A DNA stretch of 64,000 nt, taken from Pseudomonadota bacterium (lineage in GTDB: Bacteria; Pseudomonadota; Alphaproteobacteria; Rhizobiales; Tepidamorphaceae). Position numbers and translations under genes: made by a program. Every line of letters starts with the position of its first letter. Position 1 is the stretch's first letter. The notes below the pieces were generated by a model that saw only the letters and a list, made by a program, of their open reading frames with translations, made no database searches and was not told where the DNA came from. The stretch spans positions 1 through 64,000 of the forward strand of contig JAEWYT010000041.1 in the NCBI GenBank assembly GCA_023458595.1, in the 5' to 3' direction. This document shows positions 17,293-25,930 of the stretch, piece by piece.

Positions 17293-17739
17293 ATGACTCG
17301 CAAGCAGCGTCGCCTCGTCCTGATCGCGGTTGCCGGCGTCGTCCTGTTCTCCGCCGTCGGCCTGATGCTTGCGGCGTTCCAGGACAACATCGTCTTCTTC
17401 AACAGCCCGAGCGACGTGATCGCCAACAAGACGGCGCCCGGCAAGCGGATCCGTCTCGGCGGCCTCGTCGAGGAAGGCAGCGTCGAGCGCGTCGACGGCA
17501 CGACGGTCCGCTTCATCGTCACCGACACGGCCAACGACCTCAAGGTGGTCTACACGGGTCTGTTGCCGGACCTGTTCCGCGAAGGGCAGGGCGTGGTGGC
17601 GGAAGGGTCGATCGGTTCCGACGGCGTCTTCGTCGCCGACACCGTGCTCGCCAAGCACGACGAGAACTACATGCCGCGCGAGGTCGCCGACGCCATCAAG
17701 AAGGACGGCCACTGGATGGGCGAGGAGAAGACGCAGTGA
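17293..17739 (+). CDS. ccmE: periplasmic haem chaperone CcmE (CycJ)
   Basis: A 148-residue protein with one N-terminal membrane anchor (about residues 7-27) and the OB-fold haem chaperone domain. The haem-binding His lies in VLAKHDENYMP (about residue 122) with the nearby Tyr. KRIRLGGLVEEGSV and VVYTGLLPDLFREGQGVVAEG (as GLLPDLFREGQ) are family hallmarks. The start is the ATG at 17293. It accepts haem from the CcmC side and passes it to CcmF for attachment to c-type cytochromes. Confidence 0.95.
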   Translation: MTRKQRRLVLIAVAGVVLFSAVGLMLAAFQDNIVFFNSPSDVIANKTAPGKRIRLGGLVEEGSVERVDGTTVRFIVTDTANDLKVVYTGLLPDLFREGQGVVAEGSIGSDGVFVADTVLAKHDENYMPREVADAIKKDGHWMGEEKTQ

Positions 17740-17745
17740 CGAGCG

Positions 17746-17788
17746 GTCCGCGAAGCGGGCGAAATGCATCGCATTTCGAGCGACGGAC
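17746..17788 (+). other. stable nested hairpin in the ccmE-ccmF spacer
   Basis: Within the 118-nt gap, CGAAATGC-ATC-GCATTTCG (17760-17778) forms a perfect 8-bp hairpin, enclosed by GTCCG (17746-17750) and CGGAC (17784-17788). No T-run follows, so it is not a standard terminator. It may stabilise or process the polycistronic mRNA, or be a small palindromic repeat. Confidence 0.5.
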
Positions 17789-17857
17789 GCCCGAGGCTGG
17801 AAGCCGAGGGCATCGGTCTTCCGCTCGAACCGGTCTTTCCGCTTACGTAAAGGGAAT

Positions 17858-19852
17858 GTGATCGTGGTTCCCGAGCTCGGCCACTACGCACTCGTCCTGG
17901 CGCTGGCGCTGGCGCTCGTCCAGTCGGTGCTGCCGCTATGGGGCGCGCGGCGTGGCGATACGGGCCTCATGGCGGTCGCCCCGTCGGTCGCCGTCGCCCA
18001 GTTCGCCTTCGTGCTGCTCGCCTTCCTGATGCTGATGGCCGCCTACCTGCAGTCCGACTTCTCGGTCACGAACGTCTGGGAGAATTCGCATTCGGCCAAG
18101 CCGCTCCTCTACAAGATCTCCGGCGTCTGGGGGAACCACGAGGGCTCGATGGTCCTGTGGGTGCTGATCCTCGCCTTCTTCGGCGCCCTGGTCGCGGGCT
18201 TCGGCACGAATCTGCCGGACACCCTGCGCGCCACCGTCCTCTCGGTGCAGGCGTGGATCTCTTCCGTCTTCCTGCTCTTCATATTGGCGACGTCGAACCC
18301 GTTCCTGCGCATCGCCAATCCGCCGGCCGAGGGGCGCGACCTGAACCCGATCCTGCAGGACGTCGGCCTCGCCGTGCATCCTCCGCTTCTCTACGCGGGC
18401 TACGTCGGCTTCTCGATCGCCTTCTCCTTCGCGATCGCCGCGCTGATCGAAGGCCGCGTCGACGCCGCCTGGGCGCGCTGGGTCAGGCCCTGGACGCTGG
18501 CCGCCTGGTGCTTCCTCACGCTCGGCATCGCCGTGGGCTCCTACTGGGCCTACTACGAGCTCGGCTGGGGCGGCTGGTGGTTCTGGGACCCGGTCGAGAA
18601 CGCCTCCTTCATGCCCTGGCTCGCCGGCACGGCGCTGCTGCATTCGGCGATCGTCATGGAGAAGCGCAACGCGCTCAAGGTGTGGACGATCCTGCTCGCG
18701 ATCCTCACCTTCTCGCTGTCGCTGCTCGGCACGTTCCTCGTCCGTTCGGGCGTGCTGACGTCCGTCCACGCCTTCGCCTCGGACCCGACGCGCGGCATCT
18801 TCATCCTGGCGATCCTGGTCGTCGCCGTCGGCGGCGCGCTGTCGCTGTTCGCCTGGCGCGCGGGCAGCCTGCAGACCGGTGGCGCCTTCGCCCCGATCAG
18901 CCGCGAGGGCGCGCTCGTCCTCAACAACCTGCTCTTGACGGCGGCCTGCGGCGTCGTCCTCGTCGGCACGCTCTATCCGCTGGCGCTCGAGGCGGCGACG
19001 GGCGCCAAGATCTCCGTCGGCGCGCCGTTCTTCGACGCGACCTTCGCGCCGATCATGGTGCCGCTGCTGATCGCCGTGCCGTTCGGTCCGATGCTCGCCT
19101 GGAAGCGCGGCGACCTCTATGCCGCGACACAGCGCCTGATGGCCGCGGCAGGCATCGCGCTCGGCATCGTGATCCTCGTCTACGCCTTCACCGTCGGCGG
19201 CCCGGTCCTGGCGCCGGTCGGCATCGGCATCGGCGCCTGGCTGATCCTCGGCGCCGTCTCCGAGATCGCCTACCGCTCCAAGCTCCTGTCGAGCCCGCTC
19301 ACGACCGGCCTGCGCCGCGCCGCGGGCCTGCCGCGCTCGGCCTGGGGCACGATGCTCGCCCATTTCGGCCTGGGCGTCACGGTGATCGGGATCGTCGCGG
19401 TGACGGCCTACGAGAGCGAGAAGATCGTTTCGATGAAGCCCGGCGAGACGGTCGACGTCGCCGGCTACGAGCTGACCCTCGACGGCTTCTCGCCGCGCCA
19501 GGGGCCGAACTACCGCGACGAGGTCGCCCACATCACGGTGCGCCGGGGCGGCGCGACGGTCACGGAACTCAACCCCGCCCGCCGCGTCTACGCGGCGACG
19601 GGCCGGCCGACCACCGAGACGGGCATCCGCACCATGGGGTTCAGCCAGCTCTACGTCTCGCTCGGCGAAGGCGGCGGCGACGGCTCGGTGGCCGTGCGCG
19701 CCTACTACAAGCCCTTCGTCACGCTGATATGGCTCGGCGCGATCGTGATGACGCTCGGCGGCGTGGTGTCGCTCACCGACCGCCGTCTCAGGGTCGGCGC
19801 TCCGCGCCGGGCCCAAGGGCCGGCGCCCGCGACGCCGGCGCCGGCGGAGTGA
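17858..19852 (+). CDS. ccmF: haem lyase subunit CcmF (CycK)
   Basis: A 664-residue integral membrane protein with about 14-15 helices. The WWD haem-handling motif is present as GWGGWWFWDPVENASFMPW (near residues 230-250), along with the family motifs KISGVWGNHEGSMVLWVL and HPPLLYAGYVGFSI. A periplasmic soluble region lies before the last helix. It starts at GTG 17858; a second GTG two codons later is possible. CcmF works with CcmH and CcmI to attach haem to CXXCH cysteines of apocytochrome c. Confidence 0.95.
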   Translation: MIVVPELGHYALVLALALALVQSVLPLWGARRGDTGLMAVAPSVAVAQFAFVLLAFLMLMAAYLQSDFSVTNVWENSHSAKPLLYKISGVWGNHEGSMVLWVLILAFFGALVAGFGTNLPDTLRATVLSVQAWISSVFLLFILATSNPFLRIANPPAEGRDLNPILQDVGLAVHPPLLYAGYVGFSIAFSFAIAALIEGRVDAAWARWVRPWTLAAWCFLTLGIAVGSYWAYYELGWGGWWFWDPVENASFMPWLAGTALLHSAIVMEKRNALKVWTILLAILTFSLSLLGTFLVRSGVLTSVHAFASDPTRGIFILAILVVAVGGALSLFAWRAGSLQTGGAFAPISREGALVLNNLLLTAACGVVLVGTLYPLALEAATGAKISVGAPFFDATFAPIMVPLLIAVPFGPMLAWKRGDLYAATQRLMAAAGIALGIVILVYAFTVGGPVLAPVGIGIGAWLILGAVSEIAYRSKLLSSPLTTGLRRAAGLPRSAWGTMLAHFGLGVTVIGIVAVTAYESEKIVSMKPGETVDVAGYELTLDGFSPRQGPNYRDEVAHITVRRGGATVTELNPARRVYAATGRPTTETGIRTMGFSQLYVSLGEGGGDGSVAVRAYYKPFVTLIWLGAIVMTLGGVVSLTDRRLRVGAPRRAQGPAPATPAPAE

Positions 19853-19857
19853 GGCCG

Positions 19858-20313
19858 ATGCGCCGGCGCCTCGCAGCCCTTGCGATCCTGATCGGCCTCG
19901 CCGGTCCGGCGCTCGCCGTGCAGCCCGACGAGATCCTGAAGGACCCGGCGCTCGAGGCCCGCGCCCGCGAGATTTCCTCGGAATTGCGCTGCCTCGTCTG
20001 CCAGAACCAGTCGATAGACGATTCCGACGCCACGCTCGCCCGCGACCTGCGCATCCTGGTGCGCGAACGCCTCGAGGCAGGCGACAGCGACAGGCAGGTG
20101 ATCGACTACATCGTCGACCGATACGGCGAGTTCGTGCTGCTGAAACCCCGTTTCGAGGCCAAGACGATCGTCCTGTGGGCGACGCCCGTCGTGCTCGTCC
20201 TGATCGGCGGCCTCGCGGTCTTCCTCTCCGCCCGCCGCCGCCGCGCCGATCCGGCCGCCCTCACCGAGGACGAGAAGCGCCGCATCGACGCGCTGCTCGA
20301 CGCCCGGGACTGA
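19858..20313 (+). CDS. ccmH: cytochrome c maturation thioredoxin-like CcmH (CycL)
   Basis: A 151-residue protein with a signal peptide (ALAILIGLAGPALA), the redox motif ELRCLVCQNQSIDDSD (CXXC), and a C-terminal membrane anchor (about residues 103-122) followed by a short charged tail. It reduces apocytochrome c cysteines before haem ligation. It starts 5 nt after the ccmF stop. This completes the haem-ligation half of system I; ccmABCD are not in the window. Confidence 0.95.
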   Translation: MRRRLAALAILIGLAGPALAVQPDEILKDPALEARAREISSELRCLVCQNQSIDDSDATLARDLRILVRERLEAGDSDRQVIDYIVDRYGEFVLLKPRFEAKTIVLWATPVVLVLIGGLAVFLSARRRRADPAALTEDEKRRIDALLDARD

Positions 20314-20390
20314 GGGGCGCCGGCCGCCCTCGATATCCTCGCCGCCGCCCTACATACTGCCGCCAACGAGAATCATCAGGAGACGGCGGC

Positions 20391-21632
20391 ATGGCCCCGG
20401 GACAGCGCGTGACCTTCACCGGAAGCATGGGCGACGAACTCGCCGCCCGGCTCGACCTGCCCGCCGGCGAGATCCATGCCTTCGCCATCGTCGCGCACTG
20501 CTTCTCCTGCTCCAAGGAGCAGCTTGCAACCGCCCGCATCTCCACCGAGCTCGCCAAACGCGGCATCGCCGTCCTGCGCTTCGATTTCACCGGACTGGGA
20601 TCGTCCAGGGGCGAGTTCGCCAATACCGATTTCTCCTCCAACGTCCAGGATCTGGTGAAGGCCGCCGACTGGCTGCGCCGGACCTACGAGGCGCCGAAGA
20701 TCCTGATCGGCCACAGTCTCGGCGGCGCCGCGGTGCTGGCGGCGGCCGGCGAGGTGGCGGAGGTGAGGGCGGTCGTCACCGTCGGTGCGCCGGCTTCCAC
20801 CGAGCACGTCGTCAAGAGCTTCGCGGCGGACGTCAGCCGCATCGAGGAGGCGGGGGAAGCGACGGTGAACCTGGGCGGGCGCCGCTTCACGATCCGCAGG
20901 CAATTCCTCGACGACGTCCGCGGCCAGGACCTGCTCGACAAGGTCGCGAACCTGAAGAAGCCGCTGCTCGTCCTGCATTCGCCGACCGACGAGGTGGTCG
21001 GCATCGAAAACGCCCGGCTGATCTACGAGGCGGCCAGGCACCCCAAGGGATTCATCGCGCTGGACGGCGCCGATCACCTGCTGACGCGGCGCGGCGACGC
21101 GGTGTTCGCCGCCGAGATCATCGCCGCTTGGGTCGCCCGCTATCTCGACATCGGCCCCGCCGCGGAAGCCGTCTCGCACGAAACCGGCGTGACGGTCCTG
21201 GAATCCGGCGACGGCCGCTTCCAGCAGTTCGTTCACGCGGGCCCGCACAGGCTGCTCGCCGACGAGCCCGTCGCCGTCGGCGGCACGGATACCGGACCCT
21301 CGCCCTACGATTTCGTGTCGATCGGCCTTGCCGCCTGCACGTCGATGACGCTGCGCATGTATGCCGAGCGCCGGAAGATGCCGCTCGGCCGCATCACCGT
21401 GCGCGTCACCCACGGCAAGATCCACGCCGAGGACTGCGAGGACTGCGCGGAGGGCTTCGTCGGCAAGATCGACCGTTTCGAGCGGCATATCGCGATCGAG
21501 GGAGACTATGACGAGGAGAGCCGCGCGAAGATCCTCGAGATCGCCGACAAGTGTCCCGTCCACCGCACGCTCGACGGCCGCAGCGCGATCGTGACGAAGC
21601 TCGACGAGGCAGCCCCCGTCAGCCGGGATTGA
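20391..21632 (+). CDS. alpha/beta hydrolase - OsmC bifunctional fusion protein
   Basis: A 413-residue two-domain protein with a clean SD (AGGAGA) before the ATG at 20391. Residues about 1-255 are an alpha/beta hydrolase: nucleophile Ser in IGHSLGGAAVL (about residue 110), acid in HSPTDEVVG, His in DGADHLLTRR. Residues about 270-410 are an OsmC/Ohr-like thiol peroxidase domain with the two redox Cys in GLAACTSMTLRMYA and DKCPVHRTL. Such fusions are known in proteobacteria. The pairing suggests hydrolysis and reduction of organic (lipid) hydroperoxides. It sits between ccmH and degP, which are adjacent in the rhizobial order as I recall it. Confidence 0.9.
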   Translation: MAPGQRVTFTGSMGDELAARLDLPAGEIHAFAIVAHCFSCSKEQLATARISTELAKRGIAVLRFDFTGLGSSRGEFANTDFSSNVQDLVKAADWLRRTYEAPKILIGHSLGGAAVLAAAGEVAEVRAVVTVGAPASTEHVVKSFAADVSRIEEAGEATVNLGGRRFTIRRQFLDDVRGQDLLDKVANLKKPLLVLHSPTDEVVGIENARLIYEAARHPKGFIALDGADHLLTRRGDAVFAAEIIAAWVARYLDIGPAAEAVSHETGVTVLESGDGRFQQFVHAGPHRLLADEPVAVGGTDTGPSPYDFVSIGLAACTSMTLRMYAERRKMPLGRITVRVTHGKIHAEDCEDCAEGFVGKIDRFERHIAIEGDYDEESRAKILEIADKCPVHRTLDGRSAIVTKLDEAAPVSRD

Positions 21633-21666
21633 AGCGGGGATCGCGCCGCCCTCGGGCGTGTTCGGC

Positions 21667-23223
21667 CTATGGCATCTCCGACAGCTTGATCACCCAGCGC
21701 TCGCCGACCTTCGCGACGGAGCCGCCGGCGGGCCAGGTCGGCATGGCCCTGACGCGTTCCGCCTCCTCGCCTTCGAACGTCTTGAAGGCCATGCGGTATT
21801 TCACGCCGGTCTGCACCAGGCCGACGGCCGAAAAGAACCGGAGCGGCTGGCACGAGAAGATTCCGCACTCGGCAATCGAGGAAACGAAGTACTTCTGGCC
21901 CTCTCGCGGCCCCGGCCCGTCGCCGAACGGACGCGCCATCGTGTCCTTGGGCAGCGTCCCGACGAACTGAACGAAGACGTCCTTTGCGATATCCGCTTCG
22001 GTCAGGTTCGGCTCGATCCGGTCGAGAATACGTGAGGTTATCGCGAGGTCCCGCTCGAAGATGAGCTCCTTGCCGAGGGCGACGATGTTGTGGACGAACA
22101 CGTTGCCGGCGACCACGACGCCGCAGAGGGCCACGACCACGTTGCGAAGAGGCCCGCGCTCGAGCGCGGCGACGAGCATCGCCGGCGGCAATGCGAGCAT
22201 CACGCCCATCGGGACGAGTGTGTTGTACCGCACGAGGTAGGCCTCGCGCAGGACGAACAGCACGAACGGGATGACGAGGCAGGCGAGAAAGGACAGCGGC
22301 ACGAGCAGTCCGGACGGCTGCCGCCGCTTGAAAGCGTCCCACGCGAAACGGGCGTATGCGGTGACGAACAGGCCGATGAGCAGCCACTTCGTCACCACGA
22401 AATGCCCGTGCACCGAACCGGTCAGGTAGTCCGCCCAGATCGTCCTGAGCTCGAGGAACCTGCGGAAGATCGGCGACAGTCCCGCGTAGCCCCCGCGGAT
22501 GTCGTACTCCGGGCGGTTCAGGGCGCCGTAGGGCGAGATCTTCCAGGAGAGGTAGACGGTGACGACATAAATGACGGCCGAGGTCGCGAGCACGGCCAAG
22601 GACACCAGCGCGAACCGGCCGAAGCGCTTGCCGGCGAGGTCGTGGTGGTGGAGCAGCAGGTAGAAGTTCAGGACGACGAGCACCGTCAGCGCGGAGGTCT
22701 GGTAGATGGCGGCGGTGCCGACGAGGCACAGGGTCGCGATCAGGCTCTGGACGATCAGTGTCCTTCGGTCTTCGGCCCTTATCGCGCCGACCATGCATTG
22801 CGCCGCGATCGCGGCGAGGAGCATGCTGATCGCGAGAGGGATCTGTCCGACGTTGAACGCGAAGGGCTCGATCAGGAAGGGATTGCTGACGTAGAGCAGC
22901 AGGAAGACGATGCGGCCGATCGGGCCGAGCTCGAGTGTGTCCGAGATGACGAGCGCCGAGGCTCCGAGCAGGAGGCAGGCCAGCGTCATCGTGACGACCG
23001 GCATGAACGCGTTGTCGACGAAGACGATCCAGATGATCCAGGCGAGCCAGCGCCCCGCGCCGACGCTGTATCGGCCCGTCAGCTCGGAGTAGTAGATCAT
23101 CGCCCAGTCGTCGCCGAACAGGGTCAGATTGAAGGTCTGGTAGGCGAAGCAGAGGAAACCGATCGCGCCGAGGAAATACAGCGGCACGGTGTAGGATCGG
23201 TAGTCCTTGAAGTCCGTTGTCAT
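21667..23223 (-). CDS. polytopic membrane protein, GtrII-like glucosyltransferase family
   Basis: A 518-residue protein with about 10-11 membrane helices and a soluble C-terminal domain of about 130 residues. The first periplasmic loop carries FGDDWAMIYYSELTGRY and GRWLAWIIW, the DD..GR pattern of GtrII-type O-antigen glucosyltransferases. Those enzymes use undecaprenyl-phosphate glucose to decorate LPS in the periplasm. No gtrA or gtrB partner is adjacent. It points opposite to its neighbours and breaks the ccm-degP order, so it is probably a later insertion. Donor and acceptor are unknown. Confidence 0.7.
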   Translation of the reverse strand: MTTDFKDYRSYTVPLYFLGAIGFLCFAYQTFNLTLFGDDWAMIYYSELTGRYSVGAGRWLAWIIWIVFVDNAFMPVVTMTLACLLLGASALVISDTLELGPIGRIVFLLLYVSNPFLIEPFAFNVGQIPLAISMLLAAIAAQCMVGAIRAEDRRTLIVQSLIATLCLVGTAAIYQTSALTVLVVLNFYLLLHHHDLAGKRFGRFALVSLAVLATSAVIYVVTVYLSWKISPYGALNRPEYDIRGGYAGLSPIFRRFLELRTIWADYLTGSVHGHFVVTKWLLIGLFVTAYARFAWDAFKRRQPSGLLVPLSFLACLVIPFVLFVLREAYLVRYNTLVPMGVMLALPPAMLVAALERGPLRNVVVALCGVVVAGNVFVHNIVALGKELIFERDLAITSRILDRIEPNLTEADIAKDVFVQFVGTLPKDTMARPFGDGPGPREGQKYFVSSIAECGIFSCQPLRFFSAVGLVQTGVKYRMAFKTFEGEEAERVRAMPTWPAGGSVAKVGERWVIKLSEMP

Positions 23224-23490
23224 CGTGTCGAGGCGCCCGGTTCGAGGGATTCGCGATGACGTAGGGGCAGCCGGCCTATGGTCCGGGCGGGCACCGGGCA
23301 GCCGGCGGGCGGGACTTCGAGTATCAAGGCGTGCCTCGCGATTGCGTGGTTCTTTGTGTCCGCGGAAGCCTGCGGCAACGGGTCTTTCTTACGGGTCCGA
23401 GGCGGCGTTGTCCAAGCCGGACCGCTCCGTCCGAACCTTTCTAAAATTTAATCCACCCGACAGGCGGCCGTAAGGCGACCCTGCCCATAT
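23224..23490 (+). promoter_or_regulatory. divergent intergenic region upstream of degP
   Basis: About 270 bases between the GtrII-like gene and the degP leader hairpin. There is no ORF of note. An AT-rich patch CTAAAATTTAATCC near 23441-23454 is the only low-GC part and probably marks the degP promoter. I could not find a convincing sigma-32 or ECF-type -35/-10 pair. Confidence 0.4.
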
Positions 23491-23549
23491 TCCTCGTGAA
23501 GGCGGGGGGTCTGAAGACCCGCTCGAGAACTTTCACGAGGAGAGATTGA
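23491..23549 (+). promoter_or_regulatory. nested leader hairpin pairing with the degP Shine-Dalgarno (possible RNA thermosensor)
   Basis: TCCTCGTGAA (23491-23500) is a perfect complement of TTCACGAGGA (23532-23541). The right arm contains AGGA of the degP SD (AGGAG, 23538-23542). The stem can extend by a G-U and a G-C pair on the inside. Inside it sits a second hairpin GGGTC-TGAA-GACCC (23507-23520). The start ATG is at 23550. No T-run follows, so this is not a terminator. Occluding the SD of a heat- and envelope-stress protease is the layout of an RNA thermometer; that function is inferred. Confidence 0.6.
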
Positions 23550-25079
23550 ATGACCCTTTTCAACACCGATACGGCGTCCCGGCGGCTGCGGTCGGCCCTG
23601 ATGGCCGGCACGGCGGCGCTGGCGATCGCCGGCGCGGCGGCCGGCACGGGCGTCCTGAACCCCGACCGCGCTGCCGCTGAGAACGTCAGCGCGAAGGTCC
23701 AGCCCGTCCAGACCTTCGACTTCGCCGACCTCGTCACGGCCGTGAAGCCGGCCGTCGTCAGCGTCGTGGTCGAAGGCAAGAACCCGGAGATGGTCTCCAA
23801 CGAGGGCCCCGGCATGCCGGACCTGCGCGACCTGCCGGAGAATTCCCCGCTGCGCAAGTTCTTCAAGGATTTCGAGGACCAGTTCGGCCAGGGCCAGGGC
23901 CGCGAGAAGGGCAAGCCGCGCCGCGCCCCCCATCAGATGGGCCAGGGCTCCGGCTTCATCATCTCCGCTGACGGCTACATCGTCACCAACAACCACGTCG
24001 CCGGCGACGCCGACAAGATCACCGTCACCATGACGGACGGCTCCGAGCACGAGGCCAAGCTGATCGGTGCCGACGACAAGACCGACCTCGCCCTGATCAA
24101 GATCGAGACCGACGAGGACCTGCCCTACGTCGAGTTCGCCGAGGGACCGGCCCGCATCGGCCAGTGGGTCGTCGCCGTCGGCAATCCCTTCGGCCTCGGC
24201 GGCACCGTGACCGCCGGCATCGTTTCGGCCGAGGGCCGCGACATCGGCTCGGGCCCCTACGACGACTACATCCAGATCGACGCGCCGGTTAACCGCGGCA
24301 ACTCGGGCGGCCCGACCTTCAACACCGAAGGCAAGGTGATCGGCGTCAACACCGCCATCTTCTCGCCGTCGGGCGGCAACGTCGGCATCGCCTTCGCGAT
24401 CCCCGCCGAGATCGCCGTTCCGGTGATCGAGCAGCTGAAGGAGCACGGCTCGATCAGCCGCGGCTGGCTCGGCGTGCAGATCCAGCCGGTCACCGAGGAC
24501 ATCTCCGAGAGCCTCGGCCTCGACGAGCCGGAAGGCGCGATCATCGCCTCGCTGCTGGGCTCGAGCCCGGCCGGTGAAGCCGGCGTCGAGGCCGGCGACG
24601 TGGTCCTGTCGGTCAACGGCAAGCCGGTGAAGGACGCCCGCGATCTCGCCCGCCAGATCGGTGGCCTCGCTCCGAAGGACGACGCCAGACTGACCGTGTG
24701 GCGCGACGGCGACACCAAGGAGATCACCGTGAAGCTCGGCAAGCAGCCGAGCAGCAAGGAGCAGCTCGCCATGGTCTCGCCCGACGAGGCCCAGACGGAC
24801 GAAGTCAAGGACGAAACGCTCGGCCTCGCCTTCGCCCCGGCCGGCGAGGACGAGACCGGCGTCGTCATCACCGATGTCGATCCGGACGGCGAAGCCGCCC
24901 GCAAGGGCCTGCAGACCGGCGACGTCATCGTCGAGGCCGGCGGCTCGGAGATCTCCAATCCTGCCGACCTTACCAAAGCGGTCGAAAAGGCCGAGGAGAA
25001 GGGCCGCAAGGCGGTTCTGCTCCGGGTCAAGTCGGGCGACAACGAGCGTTTCGTAGCGCTGTCGCTGCGCAAGGCCTGA
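23550..25079 (+). CDS. degP: periplasmic serine endoprotease DegP/HtrA (Do family)
   Basis: A 509-residue precursor with a long Ala-rich signal region ending near PDRAAA (about residue 45). The trypsin-like triad is visible: H149 in IVTNNHVAGD, D179 in KTDLALIKI and S252 in NRGNSGGPTF. Two PDZ domains follow (about 300-395 and 410-505; ITDVDPDGEAARKGLQTGD, AGVEAGDVVLSVNG). A basic Gly/Gln-rich LA-type loop (QFGQGQGREKGKPRR) precedes the protease core. It degrades or refolds damaged envelope proteins. Translation may be governed by the leader hairpin; the next gene is a response regulator beyond a terminator. Confidence 0.95.
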   Translation: MTLFNTDTASRRLRSALMAGTAALAIAGAAAGTGVLNPDRAAAENVSAKVQPVQTFDFADLVTAVKPAVVSVVVEGKNPEMVSNEGPGMPDLRDLPENSPLRKFFKDFEDQFGQGQGREKGKPRRAPHQMGQGSGFIISADGYIVTNNHVAGDADKITVTMTDGSEHEAKLIGADDKTDLALIKIETDEDLPYVEFAEGPARIGQWVVAVGNPFGLGGTVTAGIVSAEGRDIGSGPYDDYIQIDAPVNRGNSGGPTFNTEGKVIGVNTAIFSPSGGNVGIAFAIPAEIAVPVIEQLKEHGSISRGWLGVQIQPVTEDISESLGLDEPEGAIIASLLGSSPAGEAGVEAGDVVLSVNGKPVKDARDLARQIGGLAPKDDARLTVWRDGDTKEITVKLGKQPSSKEQLAMVSPDEAQTDEVKDETLGLAFAPAGEDETGVVITDVDPDGEAARKGLQTGDVIVEAGGSEISNPADLTKAVEKAEEKGRKAVLLRVKSGDNERFVALSLRKA

Positions 25080-25141
25080 GCAAGGTCGAAGGAACGGGAC
25101 GGTGCGGTCTCCTCTCGCCCCCGCCGCATCGCTGTCCCGGG

Positions 25142-25172
25142 CGGCAGGCCGGTTCGACCGGCCTGCCGTTTT
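25142..25172 (+). terminator. rho-independent terminator after degP
   Basis: A perfect 11-bp stem CGGCAGGCCGG / CCGGCCTGCCG with loop TTCGA and four T. It separates degP from the response-regulator gene that starts 28 nt later, which therefore needs its own promoter or read-through. Confidence 0.85.
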
Positions 25173-25200
25173 CCCCGCTCATGCATTACAGTCCGGGGCG

Positions 25201-25881
25201 ATGAAGATTCTCGTTATCGAAGACGACCGTGAGGCCGCGCAGTATCTGGCCAAGGGTCTGCGCGAATCCGGGCACACGGTCGACCTCGCCGCCGACGGCG
25301 AGGAGGGCTTCGCAATGGCCCTGGACGGTGCCTACGACGTCATGGTCGTGGACCGGATGCTGCCCAAGCGCGACGGCCTCTCCGTCATCATGGACCTGCG
25401 CGAGAAGCAGAACGCGACGCCGGTCCTCATCCTCTCCGCCCTCGGCGAGGTCGACGACCGGGTGAAGGGTCTGCGCGCCGGCGGCGACGACTATCTCGCC
25501 AAGCCTTACGCCTTCTCCGAGCTGGTCGCTCGCGTCGAGGCACTCGGTCGCCGTCGCGGCGCGGCGGAAGTCGAGACGGTGCTGAAGGTCGGCGATCTCG
25601 AGCTCGATCGCCTCGCCCACCGGGTCCAGCGCGGCGGCGCGACCATTCCTGTCCAGCCCCGCGAGTTCCGCCTGCTCGAATACCTGATGCGCCACGCGGG
25701 CCAGGTGGTCACGCGCACCATGCTGCTCGAGAACGTCTGGGACTATCATTTCGACCCGCAGACCAACGTCATCGACGTGCACATGTCGCGGCTGCGCTCC
25801 AAGATCGACAAGGGCTTCGCCATCCCGCTGCTTCACACCGTGCGCGGCGCCGGCTACATGATCCGCGAAGGCGAGATTTGA
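25201..25881 (+). CDS. OmpR-family response regulator downstream of degP
   Basis: A 226-residue response regulator with acidic pair VIEDDRE, phospho-Asp in MVVDRMLPKRDG (about D52), LILSALGEVDDRVKG and Lys in DDYLAKPYAFSEL. The winged helix covers about 125-225 (QPREFRLLEYLMRHAGQVVT, NVIDVHMSRLRSKID). It precedes its kinase by 49 nt. Close relatives sit after degP in rhizobia and are annotated only as two-component regulators, so an envelope-stress role is suggested by position alone. It resembles the CzcR/CusR/QseB group in the DNA-binding half. Confidence 0.9.
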   Translation: MKILVIEDDREAAQYLAKGLRESGHTVDLAADGEEGFAMALDGAYDVMVVDRMLPKRDGLSVIMDLREKQNATPVLILSALGEVDDRVKGLRAGGDDYLAKPYAFSELVARVEALGRRRGAAEVETVLKVGDLELDRLAHRVQRGGATIPVQPREFRLLEYLMRHAGQVVTRTMLLENVWDYHFDPQTNVIDVHMSRLRSKIDKGFAIPLLHTVRGAGYMIREGEI

Positions 25882-25930
25882 GGTCCGCGCTCTTGCGCTC
25901 GCCGGTCTCCGGGTGCTTCAAGGGCCTGCC

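Noticed and set aside
17746..17788. Terminator between ccmE and ccmF
   Set aside because: The hairpin has no T-run and the operon should continue.
23484..23490. CCCATAT resembling a sigma-32 -10 element upstream of degP
   Set aside because: No -35 partner at the right distance, and a start there would fall inside the leader hairpin arm.
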